Shown here: positions 33,302 through 42,347 of the stretch, one piece after another | Layout: every line of letters starts with the position of its first letter | Position numbering within the stretch: the first letter of the stretch is position 1 | The notes under the pieces: model-generated | Database searches by the model: none | Told to the model about the DNA's origin: nothing | The model's input: the letters and a program-made list of their open reading frames with translations, nothing else | Assembly: GCA_003164925.1 (NCBI GenBank) | Contig: PLRV01000018.1 | Location: 3,291-67,290 of the forward strand | Source of the DNA: Caulobacteraceae bacterium | GTDB taxonomy: Bacteria > Pseudomonadota > Alphaproteobacteria > Caulobacterales > Caulobacteraceae | Length of the DNA stretch: 64,000 nt | Direction: 5' to 3' | Translations under genes and position numbers: made by a program

Positions 33302-35866
33302 ATGCTCGCGTTGCCCCGCTGGAAGGTCGTCCTGTGCGTCCTGGCCCTGCTATTCGGCTTGGCCTTCACTGCGCCCAATCTGATTGCGCAATCCACTCTG
33401 GACAGCCTGCCTGGCTGGCTACCCAAGGCCAAGCTGAACCTGGGCCTCGACCTGCAGGGGGGCTCCTACCTACTGCTGGAGGTGGATACGGACGCGCTGA
33501 AAGCGGAAAAGATTAATAACCTGCTGGAAGACGCGCGCACGACCCTGGCGACCAAGCACATCGCGACGGCGAGCCTAGGCCAGTCCGGCGGCGTGGTCAC
33601 TGTGCGCATGGCTGATCCCGGCCAGAGCAATGCGGCCTTCCAGGTCCTGGCGCCGCTAGGCCAGCTTCAGACCAACGGCTCGCGTGATGTGGTGGCCCAG
33701 GCCGAGCCGGGCGGGGTGATCACCCTGCGCCTGGCCGACGACGCCATGGCCGCCGAATCCTCCAAGGCGGTGGACCAATCCATCGAGATCATCCGTCGCC
33801 GGGTCGACGCCATGGGCACGCGCGAGCCCAGCATCACTCGCCAGGGCCTGAACCGTATCGTGGTAGAGGCGCCGGGCGAAAGCGATCCGGAGAAACTCAA
33901 GGCGGTGATCGGCCAGACGGCCAAGCTTACCTTCCAGATGGTGGACGACGAGGTCAGCCCCGAGGATTTGCAGGCCGGTCGCATTCCGCCTGACGACATT
34001 TCGCTGCCCAGCGAGGAGAAGGGCGGACAGCCCACGGTGGTCAAACGCCGCTCGGTGGTGACAGGCGAGATGCTGACCGACGCCAGCCAGGGCTTCGACC
34101 AGCAGACCAGCCAGGCGATCGTCAATTTCCGCTTCAACGGCTTGGGTACGCGACGCTTCGCCCAGGTCACCGCCGCCAACATCGGCAAGCGCTTCGCCAT
34201 TGTGCTGGACAACAAGATTGTGTCCGCGCCGGTGATCCAGGGCGCCATCCCGGGCGGCTCAGGCCAGATATCGGGTAATTTCACCCCGGAGAGCGCCAAT
34301 CAGTTGGCTATCGTGCTGCGGGCCGGCGCGCTTCCGGCGCCGCTCAAGGTGCAGGAACAGCGCAGCGTGGGCGCCGAACTAGGCGCGGACGCGGTGCGGG
34401 CCGGGCAGATTTCCGCCGTGCTCGGCTTCCTGGTGATCCTGGTGTTCATCGTGTTGGCCTACGGCTTCCTGTTCGGCGGCATCGCTGTGGCGGCCCTCAC
34501 CGTGAACGGTCTGCTGCTGATCGCGGCCATGTCTCTGACCCAGGCGACGCTGACCCTGCCCGGCGTGGCCGGCATGATCCTGTCCCTGGCGCTGGCGGTG
34601 GACGCCAGCGTGCTGATCTACGAGCGCATTCGCGACGAGGCGCGCGCCGGCTCGGCCCCGCTGATGGCCGCCGACCACGGCTTCCGCCGCGCCATGGTGT
34701 CGATCATGGACGCCAACGTCACGACGCTGATCGCCGGCGCCATCATGTTCCAGTTCGGCGCGGGTCCTGTGCGCGGCTTCGCCTGGTCCTTGTCGATCGG
34801 CGTGTTCACCTCGGTGTTCAGCGCCATCGTTATCAGCCAGGTGCTGCTCGGCCTGTGGTTCCGTAAGGCTAAGCCCAAGGCCCTGCCGATCATGGATCCC
34901 AAGGGAGCCAAAGGCTGGCCCCTGATCAAATGGGTGCCGGCGCAGACCCACTTCAAGTTCACGCGCTTGGCGCCTTTCGCCGCCATCCTGTCGGGCGTCT
35001 TGGTGCTGGCCTCGGCCGGCAGCTTGGGCTTCACGGGCCTGAACCTCGGCACCGACTTCGCCGGCGGCACGGTTATCGAGATCGCGACGCCGGGTCCTGC
35101 GCCGCTGGCCCAACTGCGCACGCAGCTCGACCACGACAGCGCGGTGCGTGACGCCCAGGTGCAGGGCTTCGGCGCCCCCAACGCCGCCCTGCTGCGCTTC
35201 AAGACGCCCAACGGACAGGACGCCATGCAGGCCGCCAACGGGGTCAAACTCGACCTGGCCAAGGCGTTCCCGGGCATCCAGTTCACGCAGGTTGAGGTGG
35301 TCGGGCCCAAGGTGTCGAGCGAGTTGATGACCTCGGGCATTCTGGCGCTCGCCTTGGCCATCGCTTTGATGCTGGCCTACATCTGGTTCCGCTTCCAACT
35401 GCAGTTCGGCCTGGGTGCGGTCATCGCCATCTTCCACGACCTGATCCTCACCGTGGGCATACTCTCGGCCCTGCACATCGAGTTTTCCATGACCTCGATC
35501 GCAGCCCTGCTCACGATCATCGGCTATTCGATGAACGAGAAGGTGATCACCTTCGACCGGCTGAGGGAGAACCTGCGCAAGTATCGGCGCACGCCCCTGC
35601 GCGAGATCATCGACCTGTCGGAGAACGAGCGGTTGTCGCGGACCCTGATCACCGGCTCGACCGCGCTTCTGGCCCTGGCCGGGATGTTGTTCATGGGGGG
35701 GCCGGCCCTGTTCCCCCTGGTGTTCGCCATGGTGTTCGGCATCTTCGTGGGCACCTATTCCTCGATCTATGTGGCCCTGCCGATCATTCTGGTGTGGGGC
35801 GTCAAGCGCGGGGACGAGGCCGAGGCGACGCCGCTGGGCGCCAGGGCAGTCATCCCCAGGCCTTAG
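33302..35866 (+). CDS. secDF: Fused protein translocase SecD-SecF
   Basis: An 854-residue protein that joins SecD (about residues 1-525) and SecF (about 540-854) in one chain, powering late steps of Sec export with the proton gradient. The SecD part has KLNLGLDLQGGSYLLLEVD, the P1 domain, VDASVLIYERIRDE and MDANVTTLIAGAI; the SecF part has LNLGTDFAGGTVIE, then FHDLILTVGILSAL, YSMNEKVITFDRLREN and LTIIGYSMNE. Twelve membrane helices are expected. The junction is WFRKAKPKALPIMDPKGAKG. No internal stop or frameshift is seen; fused SecDF also occurs in other alphaproteobacteria and in Bacillus. Confidence 0.96.
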   Translation: MLALPRWKVVLCVLALLFGLAFTAPNLIAQSTLDSLPGWLPKAKLNLGLDLQGGSYLLLEVDTDALKAEKINNLLEDARTTLATKHIATASLGQSGGVVTVRMADPGQSNAAFQVLAPLGQLQTNGSRDVVAQAEPGGVITLRLADDAMAAESSKAVDQSIEIIRRRVDAMGTREPSITRQGLNRIVVEAPGESDPEKLKAVIGQTAKLTFQMVDDEVSPEDLQAGRIPPDDISLPSEEKGGQPTVVKRRSVVTGEMLTDASQGFDQQTSQAIVNFRFNGLGTRRFAQVTAANIGKRFAIVLDNKIVSAPVIQGAIPGGSGQISGNFTPESANQLAIVLRAGALPAPLKVQEQRSVGAELGADAVRAGQISAVLGFLVILVFIVLAYGFLFGGIAVAALTVNGLLLIAAMSLTQATLTLPGVAGMILSLALAVDASVLIYERIRDEARAGSAPLMAADHGFRRAMVSIMDANVTTLIAGAIMFQFGAGPVRGFAWSLSIGVFTSVFSAIVISQVLLGLWFRKAKPKALPIMDPKGAKGWPLIKWVPAQTHFKFTRLAPFAAILSGVLVLASAGSLGFTGLNLGTDFAGGTVIEIATPGPAPLAQLRTQLDHDSAVRDAQVQGFGAPNAALLRFKTPNGQDAMQAANGVKLDLAKAFPGIQFTQVEVVGPKVSSELMTSGILALALAIALMLAYIWFRFQLQFGLGAVIAIFHDLILTVGILSALHIEFSMTSIAALLTIIGYSMNEKVITFDRLRENLRKYRRTPLREIIDLSENERLSRTLITGSTALLALAGMLFMGGPALFPLVFAMVFGIFVGTYSSIYVALPIILVWGVKRGDEAEATPLGARAVIPRP

Positions 35867-36232
35867 ATGACGACCATGCGCCAGCCGCCTTCCATCGACG
35901 CCTATGGCGCGGGCGGGTTCCGCGTTTCGGGCGAGCGGCGCGAAGGCTCGCTGCTGATCCTGCTGGACGAGGCCACGTCCTGGCGGCCCCGAGCCCTGGC
36001 CCAGATCGCGCCGACGGACTTTGACGCCGTGATCGCGCTGGGTCCTCGCGAAGTGGAATTCGTCCTTCTAGGGGTAGGTCTCAAGGCCGCGCCGGCGCCG
36101 CCGGCGGTGCGCCAGGCCCTGCAGGCCGCCGGCATCGGGCTGGAGGTGATGGACACAGCCACCGCCTGCCGCACCTACAATGTCCTGGCCGCGGAGGGCC
36201 GCCGCCTAGCCTGCGCCCTTATCGCCATTTAG
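35867..36232 (+). CDS. Mth938-like (DUF498) protein
   Basis: A 121-residue protein beginning on the base after the secDF stop, so translation is probably coupled. It opens with IDAYGAGGFRVSGERREGSL and contains PREVEFVLLGVGLKAAPAPP and GLEVMDTATACRTYNVLAAEGR, the Mth938/DUF498 pattern of a MoaD-unlike alpha/beta fold. Relatives sit beside secDF in other alphaproteobacteria and include a human complex I assembly factor (NDUFAF3). The NDUFAF6-like gene downstream supports a role linked to membrane complexes, by inference. Confidence 0.88.
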   Translation: MTTMRQPPSIDAYGAGGFRVSGERREGSLLILLDEATSWRPRALAQIAPTDFDAVIALGPREVEFVLLGVGLKAAPAPPAVRQALQAAGIGLEVMDTATACRTYNVLAAEGRRLACALIAI

Positions 36233-36328
36233 GACTTGCCCGCTTGGAGCTGCGGTTGCACCTTGCCGCCGGTCCCGACCTGGCAAGGGTCGGGAATTGG
36301 CGAACGCAACGGCGCAAGGGGGGCAGGC

Positions 36329-36949
36329 ATGTCCGGGCTACTAATGAACTTCCGCAACACCATGATCTTGAGCGCCTTGCTGGCGCTGATCATGATCATC
36401 GGCTTTGGCGTCCATGCGCCGGGTGGTTTCGACGCCATCTTCTGGCAGGCTGTGCTGCGCTGGGTGCACGTGCTGGCCGGCATCCTGTGGATCGGCCTGC
36501 TCTACTACTTCAACTTCGTGCAGATCCGCAAAATGCCGGAAATTCCCGCCGAGCTGAAGCCGGCCGTGACCAAGTACATCGCCCCCGAGGCGCTGTTCTG
36601 GTTCCGCTGGGCGGCGCTGGTGACGGTTCTGGCGGGCCTGGCGATCGCCGGCATCCGCGGCTACACGGTGCAGGCGCTCAGCCTGGGCTTCCTCGGCAAT
36701 GCGCCGGGCGCGGGCGTGGACGTGCACTACTCCCTGCTGGGCACAGGCATGTGGCTGGCCTTGATCATGTTCATCAATGTGTGGGGCGTGATCTGGCCGA
36801 ACCAGAAGATCGCGCTCGGCATCAAGGAAGCGGACGCCGACGCCAAGGCCAAGGCCGGCAAGATCGCCACCCTCTTCAGCCGGACCAACACCCTGCTGTC
36901 CCTGCCCATGCTGGTGGCCATGACCATGAGCCAGACCATTTTCGGCTAA
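36329..36949 (+). CDS. PuuD-like urate-hydroxylase-family membrane protein (short form)
   Basis: A 206-residue protein with about five membrane helices: MILSALLALIMIIGFGV, VLRWVHVLAGILWIGLLYYF, FRWAALVTVLAGLAIAG, GTGMWLALIMFINVWGVIWP and a last segment with TLLSLPMLVAMTMSQ. RWVHVLAGILWIG and NVWGVIWPNQK match the membrane part of the PuuD (urate hydroxylase) family; the C-terminal cytochrome c of true PuuD is absent. No purine genes are nearby, so urate activity is doubtful. ATG 36329 follows a GGGGGCAGG site. A terminator follows at 36988. Confidence 0.72.
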   Translation: MSGLLMNFRNTMILSALLALIMIIGFGVHAPGGFDAIFWQAVLRWVHVLAGILWIGLLYYFNFVQIRKMPEIPAELKPAVTKYIAPEALFWFRWAALVTVLAGLAIAGIRGYTVQALSLGFLGNAPGAGVDVHYSLLGTGMWLALIMFINVWGVIWPNQKIALGIKEADADAKAKAGKIATLFSRTNTLLSLPMLVAMTMSQTIFG

Positions 36950-36987
36950 GGCTTGGCTTCGGCTGAGGACCTCGTTCGGAAATACAG

Positions 36988-37016
36988 AAAGGTCCGCCCC
37001 ACGGCGGGCCTTTTTT
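36988..37016 (+). terminator. Rho-independent terminator
   Basis: AAAGGTCCGCC-CCAC-GGCGGGCCTTTTTT: an 11-bp stem with one G-T wobble and a six-T run, 39 bases after the PuuD-like gene. It should end the yajC-secDF transcription unit. Confidence 0.9.
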
Positions 37017-37052
37017 GTTGCGCCCTTTTTTGCGCGCCCTATGCCAGGGCCC

Positions 37053-37775
37053 ATGTCTGAACCGGCCCTGGACCTGGACGAAAGCTTGCGGCGCGCCGAC
37101 CACGATCGGTGGCTGGCAAGCCGGTTCGTGGACGACCCCGACGCGCGGGCGGACCTGATCGCGCTCTACGCTTTCAATCATGAACTGACCCGCGCCCTGG
37201 CCGTGGCGTCCGAGCCCCTGATGGCCGAGATTCGCCTGACCTGGTGGTCCGAAGCCCTGGGCGAAATGTTCGAAGGCCGGATGGTGCGGGCTCACCCTGT
37301 CGCCCAGGCCTTGGCTCAGGCGGTGTGGCGGCGAGGACTGGCGCGCGAGCCGCTCGACAGCCTGATTGATGCGCGGCTGCGCGAAACCGACCGCCATGCC
37401 TTTGTCGACGAGGGCGCCCTTTTCGCTCATCTGGACGCCAGCGCCGGCGCCCTGATGCAAGCCGCGGTCAGCCTGCTGGGCGGCGCGGTCAGTCTGACGA
37501 CGGTGCAGGCGGCGGGCCGCGCCTGGGGCCTGTCGCTGGCGCGCCGCCAGATTGTCCTGGAACACCTGCCGCCCAGCCTCACGCCGGACCGAATCAAGGC
37601 CCTGACCCGCCAATTGGTCCAGGCCGCGCGCACGGCGTTGCGGGATTTGCCGGTGGGGGCCTTCCCCGCGGTGGCCTACGCCACCCTGGCGCCCGCCTAT
37701 GCCGCGGGCCGCGCCCCGACGCTGCTGGAGCGCCAGGCGCGGCTGGTGTGGGCGACGGCAAGGGGGGCGATTTAG
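37053..37775 (+). CDS. Squalene/phytoene synthase-like protein (NDUFAF6 type)
   Basis: About 240 residues from ATG 37053 (AGGG site). The fold is that of squalene/phytoene synthases: RFVDDPDARADLIALYAFNHELTRAL, then RLTWWSEALGEMFEG and AHPVAQALAQAV. The Asp-rich motifs that bind the diphosphate in true prenyl synthases are not intact (YAFNHELTRA where DxxxD is expected). This matches the NDUFAF6 subgroup, which includes a complex I assembly factor without synthase activity. A carotenoid or hopanoid role is therefore unlikely. It precedes trmFO on the opposite strand. Confidence 0.8.
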   Translation: MSEPALDLDESLRRADHDRWLASRFVDDPDARADLIALYAFNHELTRALAVASEPLMAEIRLTWWSEALGEMFEGRMVRAHPVAQALAQAVWRRGLAREPLDSLIDARLRETDRHAFVDEGALFAHLDASAGALMQAAVSLLGGAVSLTTVQAAGRAWGLSLARRQIVLEHLPPSLTPDRIKALTRQLVQAARTALRDLPVGAFPAVAYATLAPAYAAGRAPTLLERQARLVWATARGAI

Positions 37776-37842
37776 CTCCGCCTGTCCCGGCCTTCGCGGG
37801 GCTGGATCATATTATTCCGCCGCTTCTTCCACCCGTCCGCCC

Positions 37843-37946
37843 AGAGCACGATGGGTTTAGGCGGAATCGCCTAAACGCTGAATCGTGCTCTAGGTTCGAA
37901 TATGTAGAGCCGGATTCAGACTTCGAGAGAAGTCATCCGGCTCTAG
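37843..37946 (+). repeat. Full copy of the dispersed palindromic element
   Basis: Two palindromes in tandem. Left, 37843-37891: AGAGCACGAT...ATCGTGCTCT with inner GTTTAGGCG/CGCCTAAAC. Right, 37906-37944: AGAGCCGGAT...ATCCGGCTCT with inner GACTTC/GAAGTC. They are joined by 14 bases (AGGTTCGAATATGT). The trmFO reading frame (minus strand) runs through the right palindrome and stops in the TAG (37892-37890) at the junction. A near-identical copy is at 53766-53869 and half a copy at 16631-16686. Confidence 0.9.
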
Positions 37947-39335
37947 CCACGCGTTCAAATCCCGCAGCGCCCGCTCGCTCATGAGCTTTTTCTTGGCGCG
38001 GCCGCGCTCCTTGAGCGGGATCTTCTGCCCGCTGGGGTCCTGCTTAGGCGCTTCCATGGGCGGCAGCAGGCCGTAGTTGATGTTCATCGGCTGGAAGCTG
38101 GCCGATGAACCTTCCAGATGCCCGCCGGTGATGTGGGCGATCAGGGCGCCGAGCGCGGTGCTAGGCGGCGGCGCGTTCAGCGGCGCGCCCAGGCGCTCGG
38201 CGGCGGCGAAGCGGCCGGCCAGCAGGCCCACGGCGGCGCTTTCCACATAGCCCTCCACGCCCGTGACCTGGCCGGCGAAGCGCAGGCGCGGATCGACCTT
38301 CAGGCGCAGGGCGCGGTCGAGCAGCTTGGGCGAATTGATGAAGGTGTTGCGGTGCAGCCCGCCCAGCCGGGCGAACTCGGCGTTATGCAGCCCGGGGATG
38401 GTCCGGAACACCTCCGCCTGGACGCCGTGCTTCAGCTTGGTCTGGAAGCCGACCATGTTGAACAGCGTGCCCAGGGCGTTGTCCTGGCGCAGCTGGACGA
38501 TGGCGTAGGCTTTTACCGTCGGGTTGTGGGGGTTGGTCAGGCCCACCGGCTTCATCGGGCCGTGGCGCAGGGTCTCCACGCCGCGTTCGGCCATGACCTC
38601 AATGGGCAGGCAGCCGTCGAAGTAGGGCACGTTTTCCCACTCGCGGAACTCGGTCTTGGGCCCATCGATCAGCGCACGGACGAAGGCCTCGTACTGGGAC
38701 TTGTCCATAGGGCAGTTGATATAGGCCGCCGCATCCCCGCCCGGCCCTTCCTTGTCGTAGCGCGACTGGCGCCAGGCCACCGACATGTCGATGCTATCGG
38801 CGTGGACGATGGGAGCGATGGCGTCGAAGAAGCTGAGGGCGCCTTCGCCGGTCAGGGCCAGCACCGCGTCGGCCAGGGCCGGGGAGGTCAGGGGGCCGGT
38901 GGCCAGGATCACGCTGTCCCAGTCGGCGGGCGGCAGGCCGGCGATCTCCTCGCGGCGCACCTCAATAAGGGGGTGATCCTGAATCTGCGCGGTCACCTTG
39001 CCGGAAAAGCCATGGCGGTCCACCGCCAGGGCTCCGCCGGCGGGCACCTGGCTGGAGTCCGCGCAGGCCATGATCAGCGAGCCGCAGGCGCGCATTTCCG
39101 CGTGCAGCAAACCCACGGCGTTATAGGCCCAGTCATCCGAGCGGAAGGAATTGGAGCAGACCAGCTCGGCTAAGGCCTCGGTCTGGTGCGCGGCAGTGGC
39201 GCGTACGGGCCGCATTTCGTGCAGCACGACGGCAATGCCGGACTGGGCGATCTGCCAGGCGGCCTCGCATCCCGCGAGGCCGCCGCCGACCACGTGGATA
39301 GGAGCGGCGCAGAGGGGGGGGACAGGGGACGTCAT
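37890..39335 (-). CDS. trmFO: tRNA (uracil-5-)-methyltransferase TrmFO with repeat-derived tail
   Basis: A 481-residue folate/FAD-dependent enzyme that makes 5-methyluridine 54 in tRNA. The N-terminus has the FAD motif [17 protein letters not shown] (residues about 13-29); further on are [27 protein letters not shown], QFGxxxN-like [25 protein letters not shown] and [10 protein letters not shown], all family blocks. The last 18 residues (ending LNPALHIRT) are encoded by the palindromic element at 37843-37946; the family part ends at about ALRDLNAW. The tail should not affect the active site. The start ATG at 39335 is the usual one. Confidence 0.95.
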   Translation of the reverse strand: MTSPVPPLCAAPIHVVGGGLAGCEAAWQIAQSGIAVVLHEMRPVRATAAHQTEALAELVCSNSFRSDDWAYNAVGLLHAEMRACGSLIMACADSSQVPAGGALAVDRHGFSGKVTAQIQDHPLIEVRREEIAGLPPADWDSVILATGPLTSPALADAVLALTGEGALSFFDAIAPIVHADSIDMSVAWRQSRYDKEGPGGDAAAYINCPMDKSQYEAFVRALIDGPKTEFREWENVPYFDGCLPIEVMAERGVETLRHGPMKPVGLTNPHNPTVKAYAIVQLRQDNALGTLFNMVGFQTKLKHGVQAEVFRTIPGLHNAEFARLGGLHRNTFINSPKLLDRALRLKVDPRLRFAGQVTGVEGYVESAAVGLLAGRFAAAERLGAPLNAPPPSTALGALIAHITGGHLEGSSASFQPMNINYGLLPPMEAPKQDPSGQKIPLKERGRAKKKLMSERALRDLNAWLEPDDFSRSLNPALHIRT

Positions 39336-39467
39336 CGGCGTGCAGATATCACACGGGAAAAAAAAACGCTTCCGATCCCATCAGTGGGCTGGCGCCGCCT
39401 TTACAAATGCTGCGTAAAAACAAACATCCGTGATGTCGGGTCTGCGCCCGGCAGGGGATTCGTTCTG

Positions 39468-40370
39468 ATGCCTAATTTCTCGCTTACCGAAGCCGCATTC
39501 GAGGGATTCCGCTTTACGCGGGAACGACCGGCTTCGGTGGCGGCCTGGGCTTTGGCGACCTTTGTCTCCAACCTGGCCACGGGCATCCTGGGCGCCCTGG
39601 TCGGGGGCCCCGCCCTGCATGCCTTCCAGGCCGCGGCGGCCAGTTCCGACATCACCCAGTTCCTCTCCCTGTTGGTCCCGGCCGTGCCCGCGCTTGTGGT
39701 CACGGTGTTGATGGAGCTGGCGGGCGCATCGGTGGTCTATGCCTCGGCCTTGCGTTCCTTCATGGGCATCGACCATCGGGTGACCTTCAAGGCGGGGGCC
39801 GACGAGCGACGGCTGTTCCTGCTCCTGGTCGGCTATGGGCTGATCTACTGGGTCTTCTCGCTGCTCACGGGCATGGCGTTCGGCTTGTCCGAGAACATCG
39901 CCTCGGCGCTCAGTCCTGTCGTCGCCAATTTCCTGGTGTGGCTGGCGCCCATCGCCATGTTCTGCCTGCCCACTTTTGTGATCGTGCGGCTGTCGCTGGC
40001 GCCGGTGATCGCGTTGGACCGCAAGCGCATCAGTCTCAAGGAATCGTGGGTCTCCACCAAGGGCCATTTTTGGCCCCTGGCCGGGTCGCTGATCCTGTCC
40101 ATCGGTCTGTTCCTGGTGGTGGCCTTCGTGGCTTTGATGCTGGTGATGATCCTCACCGAACTGGCCTCGATCGGCACCCACGGGGCCATCGCCAAGCCCG
40201 GCGATCTGTTCAACGCGGACGCCACCGTGGGACCGGCGGTGCTGTTCGGCGAGATCGTCACCGCCATCAGCATCGCCCTGTTGTTGCCCGTGGTGGCCGG
40301 GCCCCTGGTGCGCGCCTATCAGGCCTATGACGCGCCTGATCCGCCGCCGACTACGCGCATTCAAGCCTGA
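39468..40370 (+). CDS. Polytopic membrane protein, paralogue 1 of 3
   Basis: A 300-residue protein of about six membrane helices. It begins MPNFSLTEAAFEGFRFTRER, then PASVAAWALATF, and later carries IVRLSLAPVIALDRKRISLK, then ESWVSTKGHFWPLAGSLIL. The two next genes share this plan (AAFxGFxxxRxRPxxVxxWA near the N-terminus; xSWxLTRGHxWxLxxAY two-thirds in). The ligand or substrate is unknown; the S-W-x-x-T-x-G-H-x-W pattern resembles the membrane domain of glycerophosphodiester-phosphodiesterase-like proteins, which is a guess. Upstream 39336-39467 is the gap to trmFO. Confidence 0.75.
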   Translation: MPNFSLTEAAFEGFRFTRERPASVAAWALATFVSNLATGILGALVGGPALHAFQAAAASSDITQFLSLLVPAVPALVVTVLMELAGASVVYASALRSFMGIDHRVTFKAGADERRLFLLLVGYGLIYWVFSLLTGMAFGLSENIASALSPVVANFLVWLAPIAMFCLPTFVIVRLSLAPVIALDRKRISLKESWVSTKGHFWPLAGSLILSIGLFLVVAFVALMLVMILTELASIGTHGAIAKPGDLFNADATVGPAVLFGEIVTAISIALLLPVVAGPLVRAYQAYDAPDPPPTTRIQA

Positions 40371-40449
40371 CGCGCGAGCGTCATCAGCGCTTTACAAACT
40401 CCGGTTGTTCTTGGCCAATGCTGCCCAATAGGGGCGTTGGGAGGCGACC

Positions 40450-41379
40450 ATGGCGAAATTTTCCGCATCTGAAGCGGCGTTTTCAGGGTTTGGGCTGGTG
40501 CGCCGGCGACCTGGGGCGGTTACGGCCTGGGCGGGCTTCATGCTCCTGTTCAGCCTGCTCTTGTGGGGCGCTATCGCCGGCCTGGCCTGGCAGCCGCTGG
40601 TGCAGATGCAGGTCATGCAAAGCCAAGCCCAGCCTGATCCGGCGGCGGCGATGCGCCTGATGACGGCCATCTTGCCGGTGGAGGCGGTCATCTTCGTCCT
40701 GATGCTTCTGGCCTACCCGACCCTGTTCAACGCCGTGCTGCGCAGCTTTCTCAGCCCCACGCCATTGCGCCTCGGGGGCCTCAAGGTTGGAACGGACGAA
40801 CTACGCCAGATCGGAGCCGTAGTGCTTCTGGTCCTGACGATTTTTGCCATCGAGATCGGGGCAGTGCTGGTCGCCGTGATCGTCGGAGCGCTCATCGCGT
40901 TTAGTCTGCATCTCGCGCACGTTCCATCGGCGTTCGTGAGGCTTCCTCCCTTCGTCGCGGTGGTCGTGGCCTTCTGCTTCGTTCTGTACGTCGAGGTCCG
41001 GCTTTCCCTGACCTTCGTCGCCACCCTGGCCGAAAAGCGTATCGGCATCGGCCGCTCCTGGCGCCTGACCCGCGGTCATTTCTGGTCCCTGTTCGGCGCC
41101 TACCTGCTGACTGCGATTTTCGCCTTGCTAATCTATCTGCTGATCTATGCCGTGATCAGCATGGTCATGGCTGTGGCGCTCGTCGCCACCCACGGCAATC
41201 CGATGGATTTCTTCAAGGCGATCATGTTCCCCTTGGCGCACCCGGCCCTGCTGCCCGAGTTCTTCATCGCGCACCTGGTCATGCTGTGGGCGTTCTCGGC
41301 CTTGCTGGCTGTGGTCCTGGGGCCGCAAGCGGCCGCCTATCAGGCTTTCAGCGCGGAGGTCGACGCACCTGCGCCCTAG
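40450..41379 (+). CDS. Polytopic membrane protein, paralogue 2 of 3
   Basis: A 309-residue relative of the genes on both sides. It begins MAKFSASEAAFSGFGLVRRR, then PGAVTAWAGFML, and has VRLSLTFVATLAEKRIGIG followed by RSWRLTRGHFWSLFGAYLL. About six membrane helices. It starts 79 bases after paralogue 1; paralogue 3 begins 56 bases after its stop, so the three are probably one operon. Function unknown. Confidence 0.75.
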   Translation: MAKFSASEAAFSGFGLVRRRPGAVTAWAGFMLLFSLLLWGAIAGLAWQPLVQMQVMQSQAQPDPAAAMRLMTAILPVEAVIFVLMLLAYPTLFNAVLRSFLSPTPLRLGGLKVGTDELRQIGAVVLLVLTIFAIEIGAVLVAVIVGALIAFSLHLAHVPSAFVRLPPFVAVVVAFCFVLYVEVRLSLTFVATLAEKRIGIGRSWRLTRGHFWSLFGAYLLTAIFALLIYLLIYAVISMVMAVALVATHGNPMDFFKAIMFPLAHPALLPEFFIAHLVMLWAFSALLAVVLGPQAAAYQAFSAEVDAPAP

Positions 41380-41435
41380 GAGGCGGCCGCAAGCTCGCCT
41401 ACAACAGCCGGAATTCAGTCGAGACAAGGATTTCC

Positions 41436-42338
41436 ATGGCGTTCGCTCCTTTGGCCGCAGCCTTGGCGGGGTTCAGGTTGGTACGGGCCCGCCCCCAGGC
41501 GGTTCTGGTCTGGGCTGGGGTGATCTTCGTCGGGCGGCTTGCCGGCTTGATGCTGACCACGGCGATCAGCGGACCGTTCATGCCGGCGCTGGATGCGGCT
41601 GTGAACGCCACCCCGCTCAATCTGCAAGCGGTCACCGTGGCCTATCAGCAGGTGGCGCCCGGCTATCTGGCGGGCGCGGCGCTGGCGCTGCCGTTTTTCG
41701 CGGTGGTGTTCGCCGCGATCTACCGCGCCTACCTCAAGCCGGAGGACAGCCGCGCCTTCTTCCTGCGGCTGGGCGCGCAGGAAGCCGCCATCCTGGCCCT
41801 GATCCTCGCCCTGAACCTGATGGTGCTGGTGGGCCTGTCCTTCGGCGCAGCCGTGGTGGCTTTGTTAGCGAGCATGATCGCGACGGTCGACGCGGCCGCG
41901 GGGAGCCTGGCGGAAGCCGTGGGGCTGGGCGCGCTTTTGGCGTTCGTCCTGTGGGGCGTGGTGCGCCTGTCCTTGGCCTGGCCCGTCAGTTTCCGGGCCG
42001 CCCGGCCAGTGCTGTTGCGCTCGTGGGGCCTGACGCGGGGCCACGGCTGGAAGCTGCTCAGCGCTTACGTCATCGCCGAGGCGCTCATGCTGGTGGTGGG
42101 CGTGCTGGTGCTAGGCATCTGCGCGTCCCTGTCGGGCGCGATGCTGGTGGCGATCGGCAGGCCGCTCGACCAATTGCCCGATGCGTTGCGGCCCGCGATG
42201 GCGGTGGTCGAGGTGTTCCGGCCGGCGCCCCTGTTGTTCTCGGCCTTTGAGGCCTTGCTGTTGGCGCTGAGCGCGACGACGTTGGTTGGCGTTGCGGTGA
42301 GCGCCCTACGCTCTTTTGCGCCGCAGGAGTCGCTCTGA
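41436..42338 (+). CDS. Polytopic membrane protein, paralogue 3 of 3
   Basis: A 300-residue relative of the two preceding genes: MAFAPLAAALAGFRLVRARP, then QAVLVWAGVIF, then VRLSLAWPVSFRAARPVLL and RSWGLTRGHGWKLLSAYVI. About six membrane helices. AAGGA precedes ATG 41436. The stop is 9 bases from the end of uvrA, which converges. The three copies differ clearly, so the duplication is old. Confidence 0.75.
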   Translation: MAFAPLAAALAGFRLVRARPQAVLVWAGVIFVGRLAGLMLTTAISGPFMPALDAAVNATPLNLQAVTVAYQQVAPGYLAGAALALPFFAVVFAAIYRAYLKPEDSRAFFLRLGAQEAAILALILALNLMVLVGLSFGAAVVALLASMIATVDAAAGSLAEAVGLGALLAFVLWGVVRLSLAWPVSFRAARPVLLRSWGLTRGHGWKLLSAYVIAEALMLVVGVLVLGICASLSGAMLVAIGRPLDQLPDALRPAMAVVEVFRPAPLLFSAFEALLLALSATTLVGVAVSALRSFAPQESL

Positions 42339-42347
42339 GCGATTGCG

